DNA from: Bacillota bacterium
GTDB lineage: Bacteria; Bacillota; Clostridia; Lachnospirales; Lachnospiraceae
Assembly (NCBI GenBank): GCA_023411225.1
Contig: JAEYPA010000108.1
Coordinates: forward strand, 1 to 64,000
Length of the DNA stretch: 64,000 nt
Direction: 5' to 3'
This document shows positions 52,594-63,014 of this stretch, one piece after another (within the stretch, counting starts at the first letter, position 1; each line of letters starts with the position of its first letter). The position numbers and the translations under genes were made by a program. The notes under the pieces were generated by a model. The model was not told the DNA's origin, did no database searches, and worked only from the letters and a program-made list of their open reading frames with translations.

Positions 52594-54501
52594 GTGATAG
52601 AGAAAATGCAGTTTATCAACATCACGGGCCCAAAAAATGATATTGACCGTGTGGTAAACATCTATCTGAACAAATATGAGATTCACCTTGAGAATGCACT
52701 GTCAGAGTTAGACAATGTAAAAGATTTAAGACCTTTTGTTGAGCCTAACCCATATAAGGATATCCTATCCAAAGCAGATGGGATGATGAAAAAGGTTGAT
52801 AATCCAAAAGAAGTTCAATCAAAAGAACTTACAGCTGATGAAGCGATTACTGTTGTTTCTGACATGTTCAATAATCTAGCTGAATTAAACAAAGAGAAAT
52901 ATGAACTAAAGGAGAAAAGGAATCACCTTCGTGACTTACTTAAGCAGATTGAGCCTTTCCGTCTACTTGACTATGACCTTAGAAAAATTCTTCATTTCCG
53001 CTTTATAAAATTTAGATTTGGTCGTATTTCCAGAGAGTATTTTGACAAATTCTCCAAATACATTTACGACAATTTAAATACAGTATTCTATGACTGCTAC
53101 AGCGATAAGGATTATGTCTGGGGTGTATACTTTGCACCGGTTTCCTCTGTTGTAGAAGTAGATGCAATTTACTCTTCTCTTCATTTTGAGAGAATTATGC
53201 TTCCAGATGAGTATGAAGGCACACCAGAAGAAGCTTACCAAAGTATGTCAGAACAGCTGAATTCTGTACTGGATACTATTAAAGAGACTTATAGCAGAAT
53301 AAGTGCATATATCAACGAACGCAGTGTAGATCTTGTTTCTGCTTACAACACCATAGAAAATCTAAGTAGAAACTTTGACGTTCGTAAGCTGGCTGCTTTA
53401 ACAGAAGACAAAAACGATAAGGCCGTATTCTACATTTTATGCGGTTGGATGTCTGTCAAAGATACGCAAAACTTCTTAACAGAAATCTCAGATGATGAGA
53501 ACGTTTTTGTAATTACTGACTCTCAACCTGATGAGACAGCGACTATGAAACCTCCAACAAAGCTTAGAAATCCTGGCCTTATTAAGCCATTTGAGATGTT
53601 TGTTAAGATGTATGGATTGCCTGCTTACAAGGAGCTTGACCCTACCTTATTCGTCGCCATTACCTACTCTTTCTTATTTGGAGCCATGTTTGGTGATGTT
53701 GGACAGGGACTATGCTTAGTAATTGGCGGATACTTATTATATAAATTTAAGAAGATGAATATTGCAGGTGTCATATCTGCAGCTGGTATCTTCTCAACTG
53801 CTTTTGGTTTTGCATATGGATCAGTCTTTGGATTTGAGGATATCTTAGAGGGCTTTTGGCTTAAGCCAATGAATAACGTTATGACGGTCCTAATGGTATC
53901 TGTTGCGGCAGGTATGCTCTTACTGCTTCTTTCCATTGTGCTGAATATAGTCAACTCTATTCGAACGAAAGACAAAGAAAAGCTATTATTCGATCCAAAC
54001 GGTATTGCCGGATTAATTGTATATGGCGGTATTGTTGCATGTGTAGTTGCTATTTATATGGGAGCTACCCTTCCTGGAACTATAATATTAGTGATTCTAC
54101 TTGGTTTACCACTCCTTGCTATCTTCTTAAAGGAGCCTCTTACTCATTTACTTGAACATAAGAAGGCTATTGAAGGAAGCGTAGGCATGTTTATTATCGA
54201 AGCAATTGTTGAGCTCTTCGATGTTGTATTGTCCTATGCCACCAATACTATCTCTTTCCTTCGTGTTGGCGCATTTGCACTTAGTCACGCTGGAATGATG
54301 GGTGTAGTGTTACTTCTCGCGGGCGCTGAACATGGTGGAAATCCAAACTGGATTATCATTGTGATTGGTAACCTTGTGGTAGCCGGCATGGAAGGTCTAA
54401 TCGTAGGTATTCAGGTGCTTCGTCTAGAATACTATGAGATGTTTGGTCGTTTCTATAGGGGAACAGGAAAAGAATTTAAGGCATTTAACCAAGAAAAATA
54501 A
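52594..54501 (+). CDS. ntpI: V-type ATPase subunit I (a)
   Basis: About 636 residues. The N-terminal 330 residues are soluble with long helices (stalk contact). The C-terminal half holds about seven membrane helices: YSFLFGAMFGDVGQGLCLVI is a conserved motif, and FLRVGAFALSHAGMMGVVLL includes the essential Arg in ISFLRVG that lets ions in and out of the ring. GTG at 52594 is chosen because GGGAGG lies eight bases before it; a GTG at 52585 overlaps that site and ATG 52606 is too far. Confidence 0.94.
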   Translation: MIEKMQFINITGPKNDIDRVVNIYLNKYEIHLENALSELDNVKDLRPFVEPNPYKDILSKADGMMKKVDNPKEVQSKELTADEAITVVSDMFNNLAELNKEKYELKEKRNHLRDLLKQIEPFRLLDYDLRKILHFRFIKFRFGRISREYFDKFSKYIYDNLNTVFYDCYSDKDYVWGVYFAPVSSVVEVDAIYSSLHFERIMLPDEYEGTPEEAYQSMSEQLNSVLDTIKETYSRISAYINERSVDLVSAYNTIENLSRNFDVRKLAALTEDKNDKAVFYILCGWMSVKDTQNFLTEISDDENVFVITDSQPDETATMKPPTKLRNPGLIKPFEMFVKMYGLPAYKELDPTLFVAITYSFLFGAMFGDVGQGLCLVIGGYLLYKFKKMNIAGVISAAGIFSTAFGFAYGSVFGFEDILEGFWLKPMNNVMTVLMVSVAAGMLLLLLSIVLNIVNSIRTKDKEKLLFDPNGIAGLIVYGGIVACVVAIYMGATLPGTIILVILLGLPLLAIFLKEPLTHLLEHKKAIEGSVGMFIIEAIVELFDVVLSYATNTISFLRVGAFALSHAGMMGVVLLLAGAEHGGNPNWIIIVIGNLVVAGMEGLIVGIQVLRLEYYEMFGRFYRGTGKEFKAFNQEK

Positions 54502-54536
54502 TTTCGAGATGGATTCGATTTAAGGAGGACTTTATT

Positions 54537-54956
54537 ATGATGATTAAACTTATTTTTGTGGCAGCTCTTATATTAAGCATTATTGTTCCATTTGGAGCAT
54601 TTTTACTAAGTGAAAAAACCAAGGGTGGTCTTAAGAGAACACTTGCTTGTAACGCATTTTTCTTCTTTGGTACTTTAATTATTGCAGATATCCTATTATT
54701 CTCTGGCAAAGCATTTGCTGCTACTGATGCTGCAGCTGCTGCCTCTTCTGTAGATGGTTGGAAATACATCGCTGCTGCTTTATCTACTGGCTTATCCTGT
54801 ATCGGTGGTGGTATTGCTGTATCCAGTGCTGCTTCTGCAGCTCTTGGTGCATTATCTGAAGATTCCAGTATCATGGGTAAGGCTCTTATCTTCGTAGCTC
54901 TTGCAGAAGGTATTGCATTATACGGACTATTAATCTCCTTTACAATCTTAGGCTAA
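54537..54956 (+). CDS. ntpK: V-type ATPase subunit K (c-ring proteolipid)
   Basis: 139 residues with four hydrophobic segments. The last two form the ring hairpin: ALSTGLSCIGGGIAVSSAAS and IFVALAEGIALYGLLISFTI, where the Glu in LAEG is the ion-binding carboxylate. This ending resembles archaeal A-type proteolipids. The first two helices (about 3-25 and 38-60) lack a carboxylate and may be an N-terminal extension or signal-like region. A Gln-containing Na+ site as in Enterococcus NtpK is not obvious, so H+ or Na+ is undecided. Start codon ATG 54537 or 54540. Confidence 0.9.
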   Translation: MMIKLIFVAALILSIIVPFGAFLLSEKTKGGLKRTLACNAFFFFGTLIIADILLFSGKAFAATDAAAAASSVDGWKYIAAALSTGLSCIGGGIAVSSAASAALGALSEDSSIMGKALIFVALAEGIALYGLLISFTILG

Positions 54957-54972
54957 GTAAGTAGGTGATCAG

Positions 54973-55281
54973 ATGCAAATGTATTTAATCAGCGATAACG
55001 TTGATACCTATACCGGAATGCGCTTAGCAGGTGTCGATGGCATTGTCATTCATTCCAGAAAGCATTTAAAGGAACAGTTAGAAAAGGTTATGGCCAACAA
55101 AGAAATCGGCGTAGTGTTAATTACCGAAAAGCTCAGCACTGAATTTCCTGACATTATTGCTGAGATTAAGCTTCACCGCCGTCTGCCATTAATTGTAGAG
55201 ATACCGGACCGTCATGGCTCTGGCCGTAAAGCAGACTTTATTACTTCTTATGTCAGTGAAGCAATTGGTCTGAAATTATAA
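54973..55281 (+). CDS. V-type ATPase subunit F
   Basis: A 102-residue alpha/beta protein (MYLISDNVDTYTGMRLAGVD, then GVVLITEKLSTEFPDIIAEI, and LPLIVEIPDRHG). It matches the F subunit that sits in the central rotor and may regulate ATP hydrolysis; in Enterococcus hirae this role is played by NtpG. It precedes the E subunit directly. Confidence 0.92.
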   Translation: MQMYLISDNVDTYTGMRLAGVDGIVIHSRKHLKEQLEKVMANKEIGVVLITEKLSTEFPDIIAEIKLHRRLPLIVEIPDRHGSGRKADFITSYVSEAIGLKL

Positions 55282-55299
55282 ATGGAAGGACGTGATGCT

Positions 55300-55866
55300 A
55301 TGAATTTAGATGTAAAACTTGATCACTTTTACCAATCCGTAATCGATGAGGCCACTAATGAGAGTGAAAACATTCTTGTGGACTATAAAGCGACATTAAA
55401 GAAGATTTATGATGAGAAAAAGGAAGAATTAGAAACAAAGGCTCAGGCGCGCCTAAAAGTTGAGACAGATAATCTATATCGCGAAAAGAATAAACAATTG
55501 TCCAACGAAGCTGTAGAGATACGAAAAACTCTCAGTGTAAAGACACAGGAATTAAAAGACCACTTATTTAACGATATATTGCTCAAAGTTATGGAATATA
55601 TGAAGACTCCTGAATATGATAAACTTCTGGAGGCTCAAATAACTTCTGCTTACAAGTTTGCCAGAGGGGAAGCGATTACTATCTACATCAATGCTTCCGA
55701 TTCCTCTAAACTGGAATCCTTACAGCAGGCTACCGGTGTGGAACTCACTGTAAGTAATATTGATTTTATTGGTGGTATCCGCGCTGTCATTCATTCCAAA
55801 CATATATTAATTGATAATTCCTTTGCTACCAAGCTGGCAGAAGAAAAAAATAACTTTCAATTCTAG
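55300..55866 (+). CDS. ntpE: V-type ATPase subunit E
   Basis: About 188 residues. The N-terminal half is a long charged helix (YKATLKKIYDEKKEELETKA) for the outer stalk, the C-terminal half is a small alpha/beta domain (FARGEAITIYINASDSSKLE). ATG at 55300 follows GAAGGA by about nine bases; an ATG at 55282 directly after the F stop is possible. It contacts the catalytic A/B ring. Confidence 0.9.
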   Translation: MNLDVKLDHFYQSVIDEATNESENILVDYKATLKKIYDEKKEELETKAQARLKVETDNLYREKNKQLSNEAVEIRKTLSVKTQELKDHLFNDILLKVMEYMKTPEYDKLLEAQITSAYKFARGEAITIYINASDSSKLESLQQATGVELTVSNIDFIGGIRAVIHSKHILIDNSFATKLAEEKNNFQF

Positions 55867-55886
55867 ATGAGGAGGCTTGCTCCATT

Positions 55887-57653
55887 ATGCAAATAACAGG
55901 TCAGATTTATGGTATAAATGGACCAGTTGTTACCATAAAGGGTAATACCGGCTTTCGTATGTCTGAGATGGTTTATGTCGGTGAAGAACGACTTATCGGC
56001 GAAGTCATCGGTCTTACGAAGGACCTTACTACCATTCAGGTTTTTGAGGAAACAACTGGACTAAAGCCTAATGAGATGGTCTATGGTACCGGCACTCAGA
56101 TGTCTGTTACCTTAGCACCTGGTATCATTAGCAACATTTTTGATGGAATTGAACGTCCATTAAAAGAAATTGCAAAGCAAAGCGGTGACTTTATCCCAAG
56201 AGGTGTAAATGTTACTAGTTTGGATAATGAAAAGCTCTGGGATGTACACATTACAGTAAAACCTGGCGACAAAGTGTTTGGTGGAACTGTGATAGCTGAG
56301 GTTCAAGAGACCTCTGCCATCCTACACAAGTCTATGGTACCTCCAACGATAGACGGTACCGTAACAAAGGTTGCACCCGATGGAAAATATAATATCACTC
56401 AAACAATTGTAACGGTTGTAACAGATCAAGGGGAAGAGAAAGAGCTTTCTCTTACTCAGAAATGGCCTATTCGTATTCCAAGACCAACTATTAAACGTTA
56501 TGCTGCAGACAGACCTCTGCTTACAGGACAACGTATCATTGATACCTTATTCCCTATTGCAAAGGGTGGTACTGCTGCCGTTCCTGGTGGATTTGGTACA
56601 GGTAAGACAATGACTCAGCATCAGTTAGCAAAATGGTCTGATGCAGATATTATTGTATACATTGGTTGTGGTGAACGTGGTAATGAGATGACTAACGTAT
56701 TGGAGGAATTCTCAGAGTTGGTAGATCCTAAGTCTGGAAACCTTTTGTTAGATCGTACTACTTTGATTGCCAATACCTCAAACATGCCCGTTGCTGCCCG
56801 TGAAGCTAGTATTTACACAGGTATTACATTGGCCGAATATTATAGAGACATGGGCTACCACGTAGCCATCATGGCTGACTCAACTTCCCGTTGGGCTGAA
56901 GCTCTTCGAGAGCTATCCGGTCGTTTGGAAGAAATGCCTGCAGAGGAAGGTTTTCCAGCTTATCTGGCCTCCCGTCTGTCTGCTTTCTATGAAAGAGCCG
57001 GATTTATGCAAAATTTAAATGGTACAGAGGGTTCCGTATCTATTATCGGTGCTGTTTCCCCACAGGGTGGTGACTTCTCCGAACCTGTAACACAGAATAC
57101 CAAACGTTTTGTTCGTTGTTTCTGGGCACTAGACAAATCCCTGGCATATGCAAGGCACTTCCCAGCCATTAACTGGTTAACAAGCTATTCTGAGTACATG
57201 ACTGATTTGGCACCTTGGTACTTAAGTAATGTAGGACCTAATTTCATAACCTTAAGAAATCAGATGATTAGTATCCTAACACAGGAGAATCAATTAAATG
57301 AAATTGTTAAGTTAATTGGTGCTGACGTTCTTCCGGATGATCAGAAGTTAGTTCTCGAGATTGCCAGAGTAATTCGTCTGGGATTCGTTCAGCAGAATGC
57401 CTTCCATCCATCCGATACTTATGTTCCAATGGATAAGCAGTTAAAGATGATGGAAATTATTAACTATCTCTATGAGAGATCAAAGCAGTTGATTACACTA
57501 GGCATGCCAATGCGTATTTTAAAAGAACATGATATCTTTGAACGTATTATCTCTATCAAATATGATGTAGCAAATGATGAATTAAAGAAGTTTGATGATT
57601 ACAAAGCTGCTGTAGATGTATATTATAACGATGTCATGGCTAAAAATGCATAA
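55887..57653 (+). CDS. ntpA: V-type ATPase catalytic subunit A
   Basis: A 588-residue catalytic subunit. The Walker A loop is in [20 protein letters not shown] (near residue 233), the Walker B region is [20 protein letters not shown] with the catalytic Glu in [15 protein letters not shown], and the long insertion typical of A subunits is present at about 120-190. It hydrolyses or makes ATP. Ribosome-binding site GAGGAGG is strong. It lies 14 bases before NtpB. Confidence 0.97.
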   Translation: MQITGQIYGINGPVVTIKGNTGFRMSEMVYVGEERLIGEVIGLTKDLTTIQVFEETTGLKPNEMVYGTGTQMSVTLAPGIISNIFDGIERPLKEIAKQSGDFIPRGVNVTSLDNEKLWDVHITVKPGDKVFGGTVIAEVQETSAILHKSMVPPTIDGTVTKVAPDGKYNITQTIVTVVTDQGEEKELSLTQKWPIRIPRPTIKRYAADRPLLTGQRIIDTLFPIAKGGTAAVPGGFGTGKTMTQHQLAKWSDADIIVYIGCGERGNEMTNVLEEFSELVDPKSGNLLLDRTTLIANTSNMPVAAREASIYTGITLAEYYRDMGYHVAIMADSTSRWAEALRELSGRLEEMPAEEGFPAYLASRLSAFYERAGFMQNLNGTEGSVSIIGAVSPQGGDFSEPVTQNTKRFVRCFWALDKSLAYARHFPAINWLTSYSEYMTDLAPWYLSNVGPNFITLRNQMISILTQENQLNEIVKLIGADVLPDDQKLVLEIARVIRLGFVQQNAFHPSDTYVPMDKQLKMMEIINYLYERSKQLITLGMPMRILKEHDIFERIISIKYDVANDELKKFDDYKAAVDVYYNDVMAKNA

Positions 57654-57667
57654 GGAGGGAATCTGAA

Positions 57668-59083
57668 ATGTCTATTGAATATTTAGGCTTAAGTGAGATT
57701 AGCGGCCCTCTGATTGCTTTAGAGGGAGTTCAGGATGCTTCTTATGAAGAAATCGTTGAACTAACCGTTGATGGAAAAGAGAACAAATTAGGTCGTATTG
57801 TAGAGTGCTATGAAGATAAAGCTGTAATTCAGGTCTTTGGTGGCACTGATGATATGTCCTTAAAAAACACCCATACAAAGTTAACAGGCCGTCCAATGGA
57901 AATCAGCTTATCTCCTGAAATTCTAGGTCGTACTTTTAATGGTTTGGGACAGCCAATTGATGAACTAGGTCCAATTGTATCCGATGTCAGACGTAATGTA
58001 AATGGTCAGCCACTAAATCCAGTATCCAGAGAGTACCCTCGTAACTACATTCGTACAGGTATCTCTGCCATTGACTGTCTAACCACTCTTATTCGTGGAC
58101 AAAAGCTACCTATTTTCTCCGGAAATGGTCTTCCACATGATGAACTGGCTGCTCAGATTGTTCGCCAGGCTTCCTTAGGGGATGATTCTGATGAGGAATT
58201 TGGTATCGTTTTTGCGGCTATGGGTGTAAAGCACGACGTTGCAGACTATTTCCGCCGTGCATTTGAGGAAAGTGGCGCTGCTTCCCACGTTACTATGTTT
58301 TTAAACCTAGCAAATGATCCTGTTGTAGAGCGTCTGATTACTCCAAAGGTAGCCTTGACTACTGCTGAGTATCTGGCATTTGAGTGTGGAATGCATATCC
58401 TGGTTATCTTAACCGATATGACCTCTTTTGCCGAGGCTCTTCGTGAGGTTTCCTCTTCAAAAGGTGAGATTCCTTCCAGAAAAGGTTATCCGGGTTATTT
58501 ATACAGCGAACTGGCTACCATTTATGAGCGTGCCGGTATTGTTGCAGGCAAGAAGGGTTCTGTAACCCAGATTCCTATCTTAACCATGCCTAATGATGAT
58601 ATTACACATCCTATCCCTGACTTAACAGGATATATTACAGAAGGTCAGATTGTATTGGAGAGAAGCTTGCATCAGACTGCTATTTATCCTCCAATCAACG
58701 TACTTCCTTCTCTGTCTCGTCTGATGAAGGATAGTATCGGAGCCGGTTACACTAGAGAGGATCACAACGATCTTGCCAACCAACTTTTCTCCGCCTATGC
58801 TCATGTAGGAGATGCAAGAAACTTAGCAAGTGTTATTGGTGAAGATGAACTTTCTCCTCTGGATAAGAAGTATTTAGCTTTTGGTAAGCGTTTTGAACAG
58901 GAGTTTGTCGGACAGGGCAAAGAAGATAATAGAACCATAGAAGAAACCTTAGACCTTGGTTGGGACCTATTATCGATTCTTCCTAGAGAAGAACTGGACC
59001 GTGTAGACACCAAGATACTTGACAAATACTATCATTCTGCTGAAGTAGAGGAACAGACAGAAGCAGACGATGAGGAAGCTTAA
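57668..59083 (+). CDS. ntpB: V-type ATPase regulatory subunit B
   Basis: A 471-residue non-catalytic subunit that alternates with A in the V1 ring. It lacks a P-loop ([20 protein letters not shown] in its place), as expected for [21 protein letters not shown] and [20 protein letters not shown] are conserved. The acidic tail ([13 protein letters not shown]) is typical. AAGGAGGG precedes ATG by seven bases. Confidence 0.97.
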   Translation: MSIEYLGLSEISGPLIALEGVQDASYEEIVELTVDGKENKLGRIVECYEDKAVIQVFGGTDDMSLKNTHTKLTGRPMEISLSPEILGRTFNGLGQPIDELGPIVSDVRRNVNGQPLNPVSREYPRNYIRTGISAIDCLTTLIRGQKLPIFSGNGLPHDELAAQIVRQASLGDDSDEEFGIVFAAMGVKHDVADYFRRAFEESGAASHVTMFLNLANDPVVERLITPKVALTTAEYLAFECGMHILVILTDMTSFAEALREVSSSKGEIPSRKGYPGYLYSELATIYERAGIVAGKKGSVTQIPILTMPNDDITHPIPDLTGYITEGQIVLERSLHQTAIYPPINVLPSLSRLMKDSIGAGYTREDHNDLANQLFSAYAHVGDARNLASVIGEDELSPLDKKYLAFGKRFEQEFVGQGKEDNRTIEETLDLGWDLLSILPREELDRVDTKILDKYYHSAEVEEQTEADDEEA

Positions 59084-59097
59084 AGGACGGTGAGTTT

Positions 59098-59721
59098 ATG
59101 AATCCAAATACCTTTCCTACCAAGGGTAATCTGATATTGGCAAAAAACTCCCTGGCTTTAGCCAAACAAGGCTTTGAGCTAATGGATAAGAAACGTAATA
59201 TTCTAATCCGTGAATTAATGGGACTGATTGATGAAGCCTCAGCGATTCAAAAAGAAATTGATGTTACCTTTAGCTCCGCATATCGCGCTCTTCAACGGGC
59301 AAATATTGAAATGGGAATTCACAATGTTGCAGAACTAGCGCAAACAGTTCCTATTGAGGATTCTATCTCCATTAAGTACCGAAGCATTATGGGAACAGAG
59401 ATTCCTCTTGTAAAGTCGAAAGTTCATAACGATACACCTTCCTATGCTTTTTACAACACAAGAATTTCCCTAGATAAGGCCACACAGGAGTTTAACAAGG
59501 TAAAGCAGTTAACCATCCGGTTATCCAGTATAGAGAACTCTGCTTACCGTTTGGCATATAATATAAAAAAGACACAGAAGAGAGCCAACGCTCTTCAAAA
59601 TATAACCATTCCTATGTACACCTCTCTCACTAAGGAGATTACAGATGCCCTAGAGGAGAAAGAACGTGAGGAGTTCACAAGACTTAAGGTTATTAAACGT
59701 ATGCAATCCAAAAATGCATAG
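59098..59721 (+). CDS. ntpD: V-type ATPase subunit D
   Basis: A 207-residue central rotor subunit, two long helices with a short middle region. N-terminal motif is NTFPTKGNLILAKNSLALAK, the C-terminal helix (YNIKKTQKRANALQNITIPM) is highly conserved. It turns inside the A/B ring. It is the last gene of the V-ATPase operon. Confidence 0.95.
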   Translation: MNPNTFPTKGNLILAKNSLALAKQGFELMDKKRNILIRELMGLIDEASAIQKEIDVTFSSAYRALQRANIEMGIHNVAELAQTVPIEDSISIKYRSIMGTEIPLVKSKVHNDTPSYAFYNTRISLDKATQEFNKVKQLTIRLSSIENSAYRLAYNIKKTQKRANALQNITIPMYTSLTKEITDALEEKEREEFTRLKVIKRMQSKNA

Positions 59722-59730
59722 TTGAAATCT

Positions 59731-59783
59731 ATCCTCCCACTGCCCGCTATATATCACGCAGACAATGGGGGGATTTCTTTTTT
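59731..59783 (+). terminator. Terminator of the V-ATPase operon
   Basis: ATCCTCCCA pairs with TGGGGGGAT across a 26-base loop and is followed by TTTCTTTTTT. Confidence 0.85.
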
Positions 59784-59883
59784 ATCCAAAAAGGAATTCT
59801 TTTTAGATAATTCTTGATAGCCTTACTAAAATGGCTTATAATTATTTCTGTTAGGTATAAGAATGGAAGCAAGAGGAGTACGT

Positions 59884-61380
59884 ATGTTTACAAAGAAAAA
59901 ATTACTATCCATATTATTGATGTTTGTTATTTTGGGGAATATTCTTGTAGGAGATGTAGTAGCTGCTACTACAACAGCTACTGACGCAAAGAAGACAGAA
60001 GAGAAGTCTCCACAGACCAATACTGTCTCTGGTGTTTCCAGCTTTACAGTCAACGCTAAAAAAGGACCTTCTGTAGTAGCCGAGTCTGCTATTATTATGG
60101 AAGCCTCCACCGGTATGGTGTTATATTCTAAGAATATTAATGACAAGCACTATCCGGCCAGTATCACTAAAATAATGACAGCTTTATTAGCAGTGGAGAA
60201 TTGTTCTCTCAATGAGACCGTGACCTGTAGCCATGATGCAGTCTTCGGCATTGAGTCCGGTGCTGCCCATATTGGGGCTGACGTTGGGGAGCAGTTTACA
60301 ATGGAGCAATGTCTTTATGCATTAATGTTAAAGAGTGCCAATGAGATTGCCAATGCCATAGGAGAACATATAGCTGGAAGTGTACCAAAGTTTGCCGAGA
60401 TGATGACAGCAAAAGCGAAAGCGCTGGGCTGTAAGAATACTCATTTTACTAATCCTCATGGATTGCATAACAGTGAACACTATACCACTGCTTATGACAT
60501 GGCCTTGATTACTAGGGCAGCTATGAAGAATCAAACCTATCGTACGATAGCAGGAACTAAAAGATATGTTATCCCACCAACCAATAAACAATCTGAGGCC
60601 AGATATCTGACCAACAAACATCAGATGATAAACCCAAATGATTATCCTCAGTATGAATATAAATATACTCTTACGGGAAAGACCGGTTACACTGATCAAG
60701 CCGGTAACACCTTAGTCACTGTTGCCAAAAAGGACGGCCTGGAATTAATATGTGTTGTGTTGAAATCTAAACCTTCCTATGCGAAATGTAATCAATATAC
60801 AGATACCATTTCCCTACTGGACTACTGCTTTGCCAATTTCTCCGTATACAATATAGATGAGGCGAAGAATGCACCTCTTATTGATGAAGAGCTACTCTTT
60901 ACAAAATATAACTATCTATATGATAGCAGCAAGTCCCCTCTTAAAATTGAAGGTAGCAATTCTGTTATAATTCCTAATACGGCAGACTTGAAAAATGTAA
61001 AACAAAAGATTACTTATTTCAAGGATATATCCATCAAAGAGGGAAACAATATTGTTGGTTCTATCACTTATACCTTGGATGGAACCGTTGTTGGAAGTAA
61101 CAATATCATTTTTACAAAAAATAAAGACATGCATGTATTGGAAAATAATCCTGTGGTACAAAAAAACACCGAAAAGCCCCTAGCCGACATCTTTAATTTA
61201 GATCAAGGTGCTAGCTTATCTACCATACTAATCACATTGGGACTTGTTCTATTTGTAATTCTTATATTGGTTCTTATTCTATGTATCATAAATAAGCGTA
61301 GAAAGACCAGCCCGGCCAATAAGTATTCCTCCAAAAAGAGCACTAAGTCCTATACTTCGTTACATGATATGTTTAAATAA
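59884..61380 (+). CDS. D-alanyl-D-alanine carboxypeptidase (DacF-like)
   Basis: About 498 residues. A signal peptide (about 1-27) exports the protein, the low-molecular-weight PBP domain shows the SxxK motif in HYPASITKIMTALLA, SxN in LKSANEIAN, and KTG in LTGKTGYTDQ. A C-terminal part (about 315-420) may help anchor or bind, and a membrane helix (about 450-470) plus a basic tail ends it. It trims the terminal D-Ala of peptidoglycan side chains. ATG at 59884 is chosen because GAGGAG lies six bases before it; ATG 59863 is upstream of that site. Confidence 0.94.
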   Translation: MFTKKKLLSILLMFVILGNILVGDVVAATTTATDAKKTEEKSPQTNTVSGVSSFTVNAKKGPSVVAESAIIMEASTGMVLYSKNINDKHYPASITKIMTALLAVENCSLNETVTCSHDAVFGIESGAAHIGADVGEQFTMEQCLYALMLKSANEIANAIGEHIAGSVPKFAEMMTAKAKALGCKNTHFTNPHGLHNSEHYTTAYDMALITRAAMKNQTYRTIAGTKRYVIPPTNKQSEARYLTNKHQMINPNDYPQYEYKYTLTGKTGYTDQAGNTLVTVAKKDGLELICVVLKSKPSYAKCNQYTDTISLLDYCFANFSVYNIDEAKNAPLIDEELLFTKYNYLYDSSKSPLKIEGSNSVIIPNTADLKNVKQKITYFKDISIKEGNNIVGSITYTLDGTVVGSNNIIFTKNKDMHVLENNPVVQKNTEKPLADIFNLDQGASLSTILITLGLVLFVILILVLILCIINKRRKTSPANKYSSKKSTKSYTSLHDMFK

Positions 61381-61394
61381 AACTTTATTCAATA

Positions 61395-61431
61395 AAGGCT
61401 AAGGATGGAAACCACTCCAATCCTTAGCCTT
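61395..61431. terminator. Bidirectional terminator
   Basis: AAGGCTAAGGAT pairs with ATCCTTAGCCTT. It overlaps the stop of the exonuclease gene on the right by two bases and ends both convergent genes. Confidence 0.85.
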
Positions 61432-62386
61432 AATTTGTTGCCTTCTTATCACGTTTCTCTTTTTTTCTTCTTTTAATTTCCTTCTGTTTTAGCTGTATTG
61501 CTGCTGCCTCTGCTTCATCAACCAATTTGAGAATCTTTATCGCATATACTTTATCCCCATCCGTCTTTTTCAAACGTAATTTTCCTTTTAAATATCCATG
61601 CTTTCTACATAATGCAAGACAATAATAATTTTTGGTATTACTAGAAAACCATTTGACCCTTTTAGCTGCCCTTTTCCCACACAAATAACATACCGTAGAA
61701 ACTACATCTTTATCTTGGATGGCATCTTCCTTTGTCTTGAATTCTCTGGATATATACTTACTATATAGATCATATTTAATATAGATTTCTTCCTCTTTAT
61801 TCTTAGGATTCTGGTAACAATCAATCGAAAAACTTCGAAGTGTCTCCTCCCATAGTCTTACAAAGACTTCAGCGGTATATCTGGCATCGTGAATCGCACT
61901 GTGAAAGAACTCTTTTTTCCTAATCTGTAAGAAGTCTACTGCATATTCCAAGGTATGAGGATTCTTTACACCCTCATATTGTAGAGCAAAAAGTTTTTGC
62001 ACATCATAATACCGGATTGGTCCTAGCAGAAGAGGTAAAAGGTGGTAATAGGCAAGATTACGTTGTAACTCTGTAAGGTCCATATTACCCCAGGTGCAAA
62101 ATACATATTCGTCTCCACACCAGTTAAAAAACTCTTTACTTACTTCCGAAAAGTATTTCTGATTTTTCAAATCCTTTATATCAATATTTAGTAGCTCTTG
62201 TGTTTTATAATGAAACTCCGAATAAACCTGAGGTCTAATATAGCTGTGAAATTCATCCAAAATCTTTCTCTGACTACTTACTTTTACAGCTCCAACCTCA
62301 ATAATCTCAAAGGGAAGCTTTTCACGCTCACTTCCTTTGCCTTGTGGGCTCTGATTCCATTCCAAGTCAACAATTATATAATTCAT
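61430..62386 (-). CDS. DEDDh 3'-5' exonuclease with C-terminal Cys cluster
   Basis: A 318-residue protein. The N-terminal 185 residues form an RNase T/DnaQ-type exonuclease with the acidic motif YIIVDLEWNQ, then FEIIEVGAVKV, and the His-Asp pair in FHSAIHDARYTAEVFVRLW. A second domain (about 225-275) has four cysteines (VCYLCGKRAAKRV, CLALCRKHGYLKG) that fit a zinc finger, and a Lys/Arg-rich tail follows. It probably acts on RNA or short DNA. It follows the small membrane protein gene by 18 bases. Confidence 0.9.
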   Translation of the reverse strand: MNYIIVDLEWNQSPQGKGSEREKLPFEIIEVGAVKVSSQRKILDEFHSYIRPQVYSEFHYKTQELLNIDIKDLKNQKYFSEVSKEFFNWCGDEYVFCTWGNMDLTELQRNLAYYHLLPLLLGPIRYYDVQKLFALQYEGVKNPHTLEYAVDFLQIRKKEFFHSAIHDARYTAEVFVRLWEETLRSFSIDCYQNPKNKEEEIYIKYDLYSKYISREFKTKEDAIQDKDVVSTVCYLCGKRAAKRVKWFSSNTKNYYCLALCRKHGYLKGKLRLKKTDGDKVYAIKILKLVDEAEAAAIQLKQKEIKRRKKEKRDKKATN

Positions 62387-62404
62387 AAAGTCTCCTGCCC
62401 GATG

Positions 62405-62770
62405 TTATAATACTTTGAATTTAGCTGTATCAGATGGTTGATCATCTAACTGTTCTTTCTTGAGTTCTAAAAGCTCTCTTTTATTGATAACATAAATGGC
62501 TTTTTCATATTTTAAAATTTCTTCCATCATCTTACTTATTTCTTTATTAAAAGCATCCTGTCTTTCCTGAGTCTTTTCTAATATATCCTTCTTCTCTGCT
62601 TTGTAAATGCTTACAAGTACATCAATAAATAAAAAGGTTGCAATTAGCATAACAATAGTAGCACAAATCATTGTTACTATATCTTCCCTAAATTCTGCAA
62701 AGCAGTAAACCAAAAATATTATAGCTGCTACAAAAAAGATGGAATAAAACATATTAGCTATCTTTTTCAT
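62405..62770 (-). CDS. Small membrane protein of unknown function
   Basis: A 121-residue protein with two helices (about 5-25 and 32-53), then a charged cytoplasmic helix (AEKKDILEKTQERQDAFNKE) and a second one (ILKYEKAIYVINKRELLELK). No family is recognised. It is the first gene of a two-gene unit with the exonuclease. Ribosome-binding site GGGAGGAA is strong. Confidence 0.75.
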   Translation of the reverse strand: MKKIANMFYSIFFVAAIIFLVYCFAEFREDIVTMICATIVMLIATFLFIDVLVSIYKAEKKDILEKTQERQDAFNKEISKMMEEILKYEKAIYVINKRELLELKKEQLDDQPSDTAKFKVL

Positions 62771-62974
62771 CTGATTCCTCCCATTTCCCTTATAATATTC
62801 TATTGTACCACATTATACATTAATATATATAGTATATGTTTGATATTTTTACATAATTTCATACATAATAAGTAATTTAATCAGGATAAACGTCCTTTTA
62901 AGACTGTCTTAAGCCCCTGTTCCATCTTCCCAAGTTACAGTCTTGGAGTGATTTTTACAGATTACTATTGATTA

Positions 62975-62988
62975 ACACAGTACTGTGT
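62975..62988 (+). promoter_or_regulatory. Palindrome, likely PadR operator
   Basis: ACACAGTACTGTGT is a perfect 14-bp palindrome 27 bases before the PadR start and close to its ribosome-binding site. PadR regulators often bind such sites in their own promoter. Confidence 0.65.
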
Positions 62989-63014
62989 GGTGCGATGTAT
63001 ATAGGAGGTAAAAT

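Noticed and set aside
54485..54874. Long minus-strand frame opposite the K subunit
   Set aside because: The alanine-rich translation is the expected antisense artefact of the Gly/Ala/Ser codons of the proteolipid gene.
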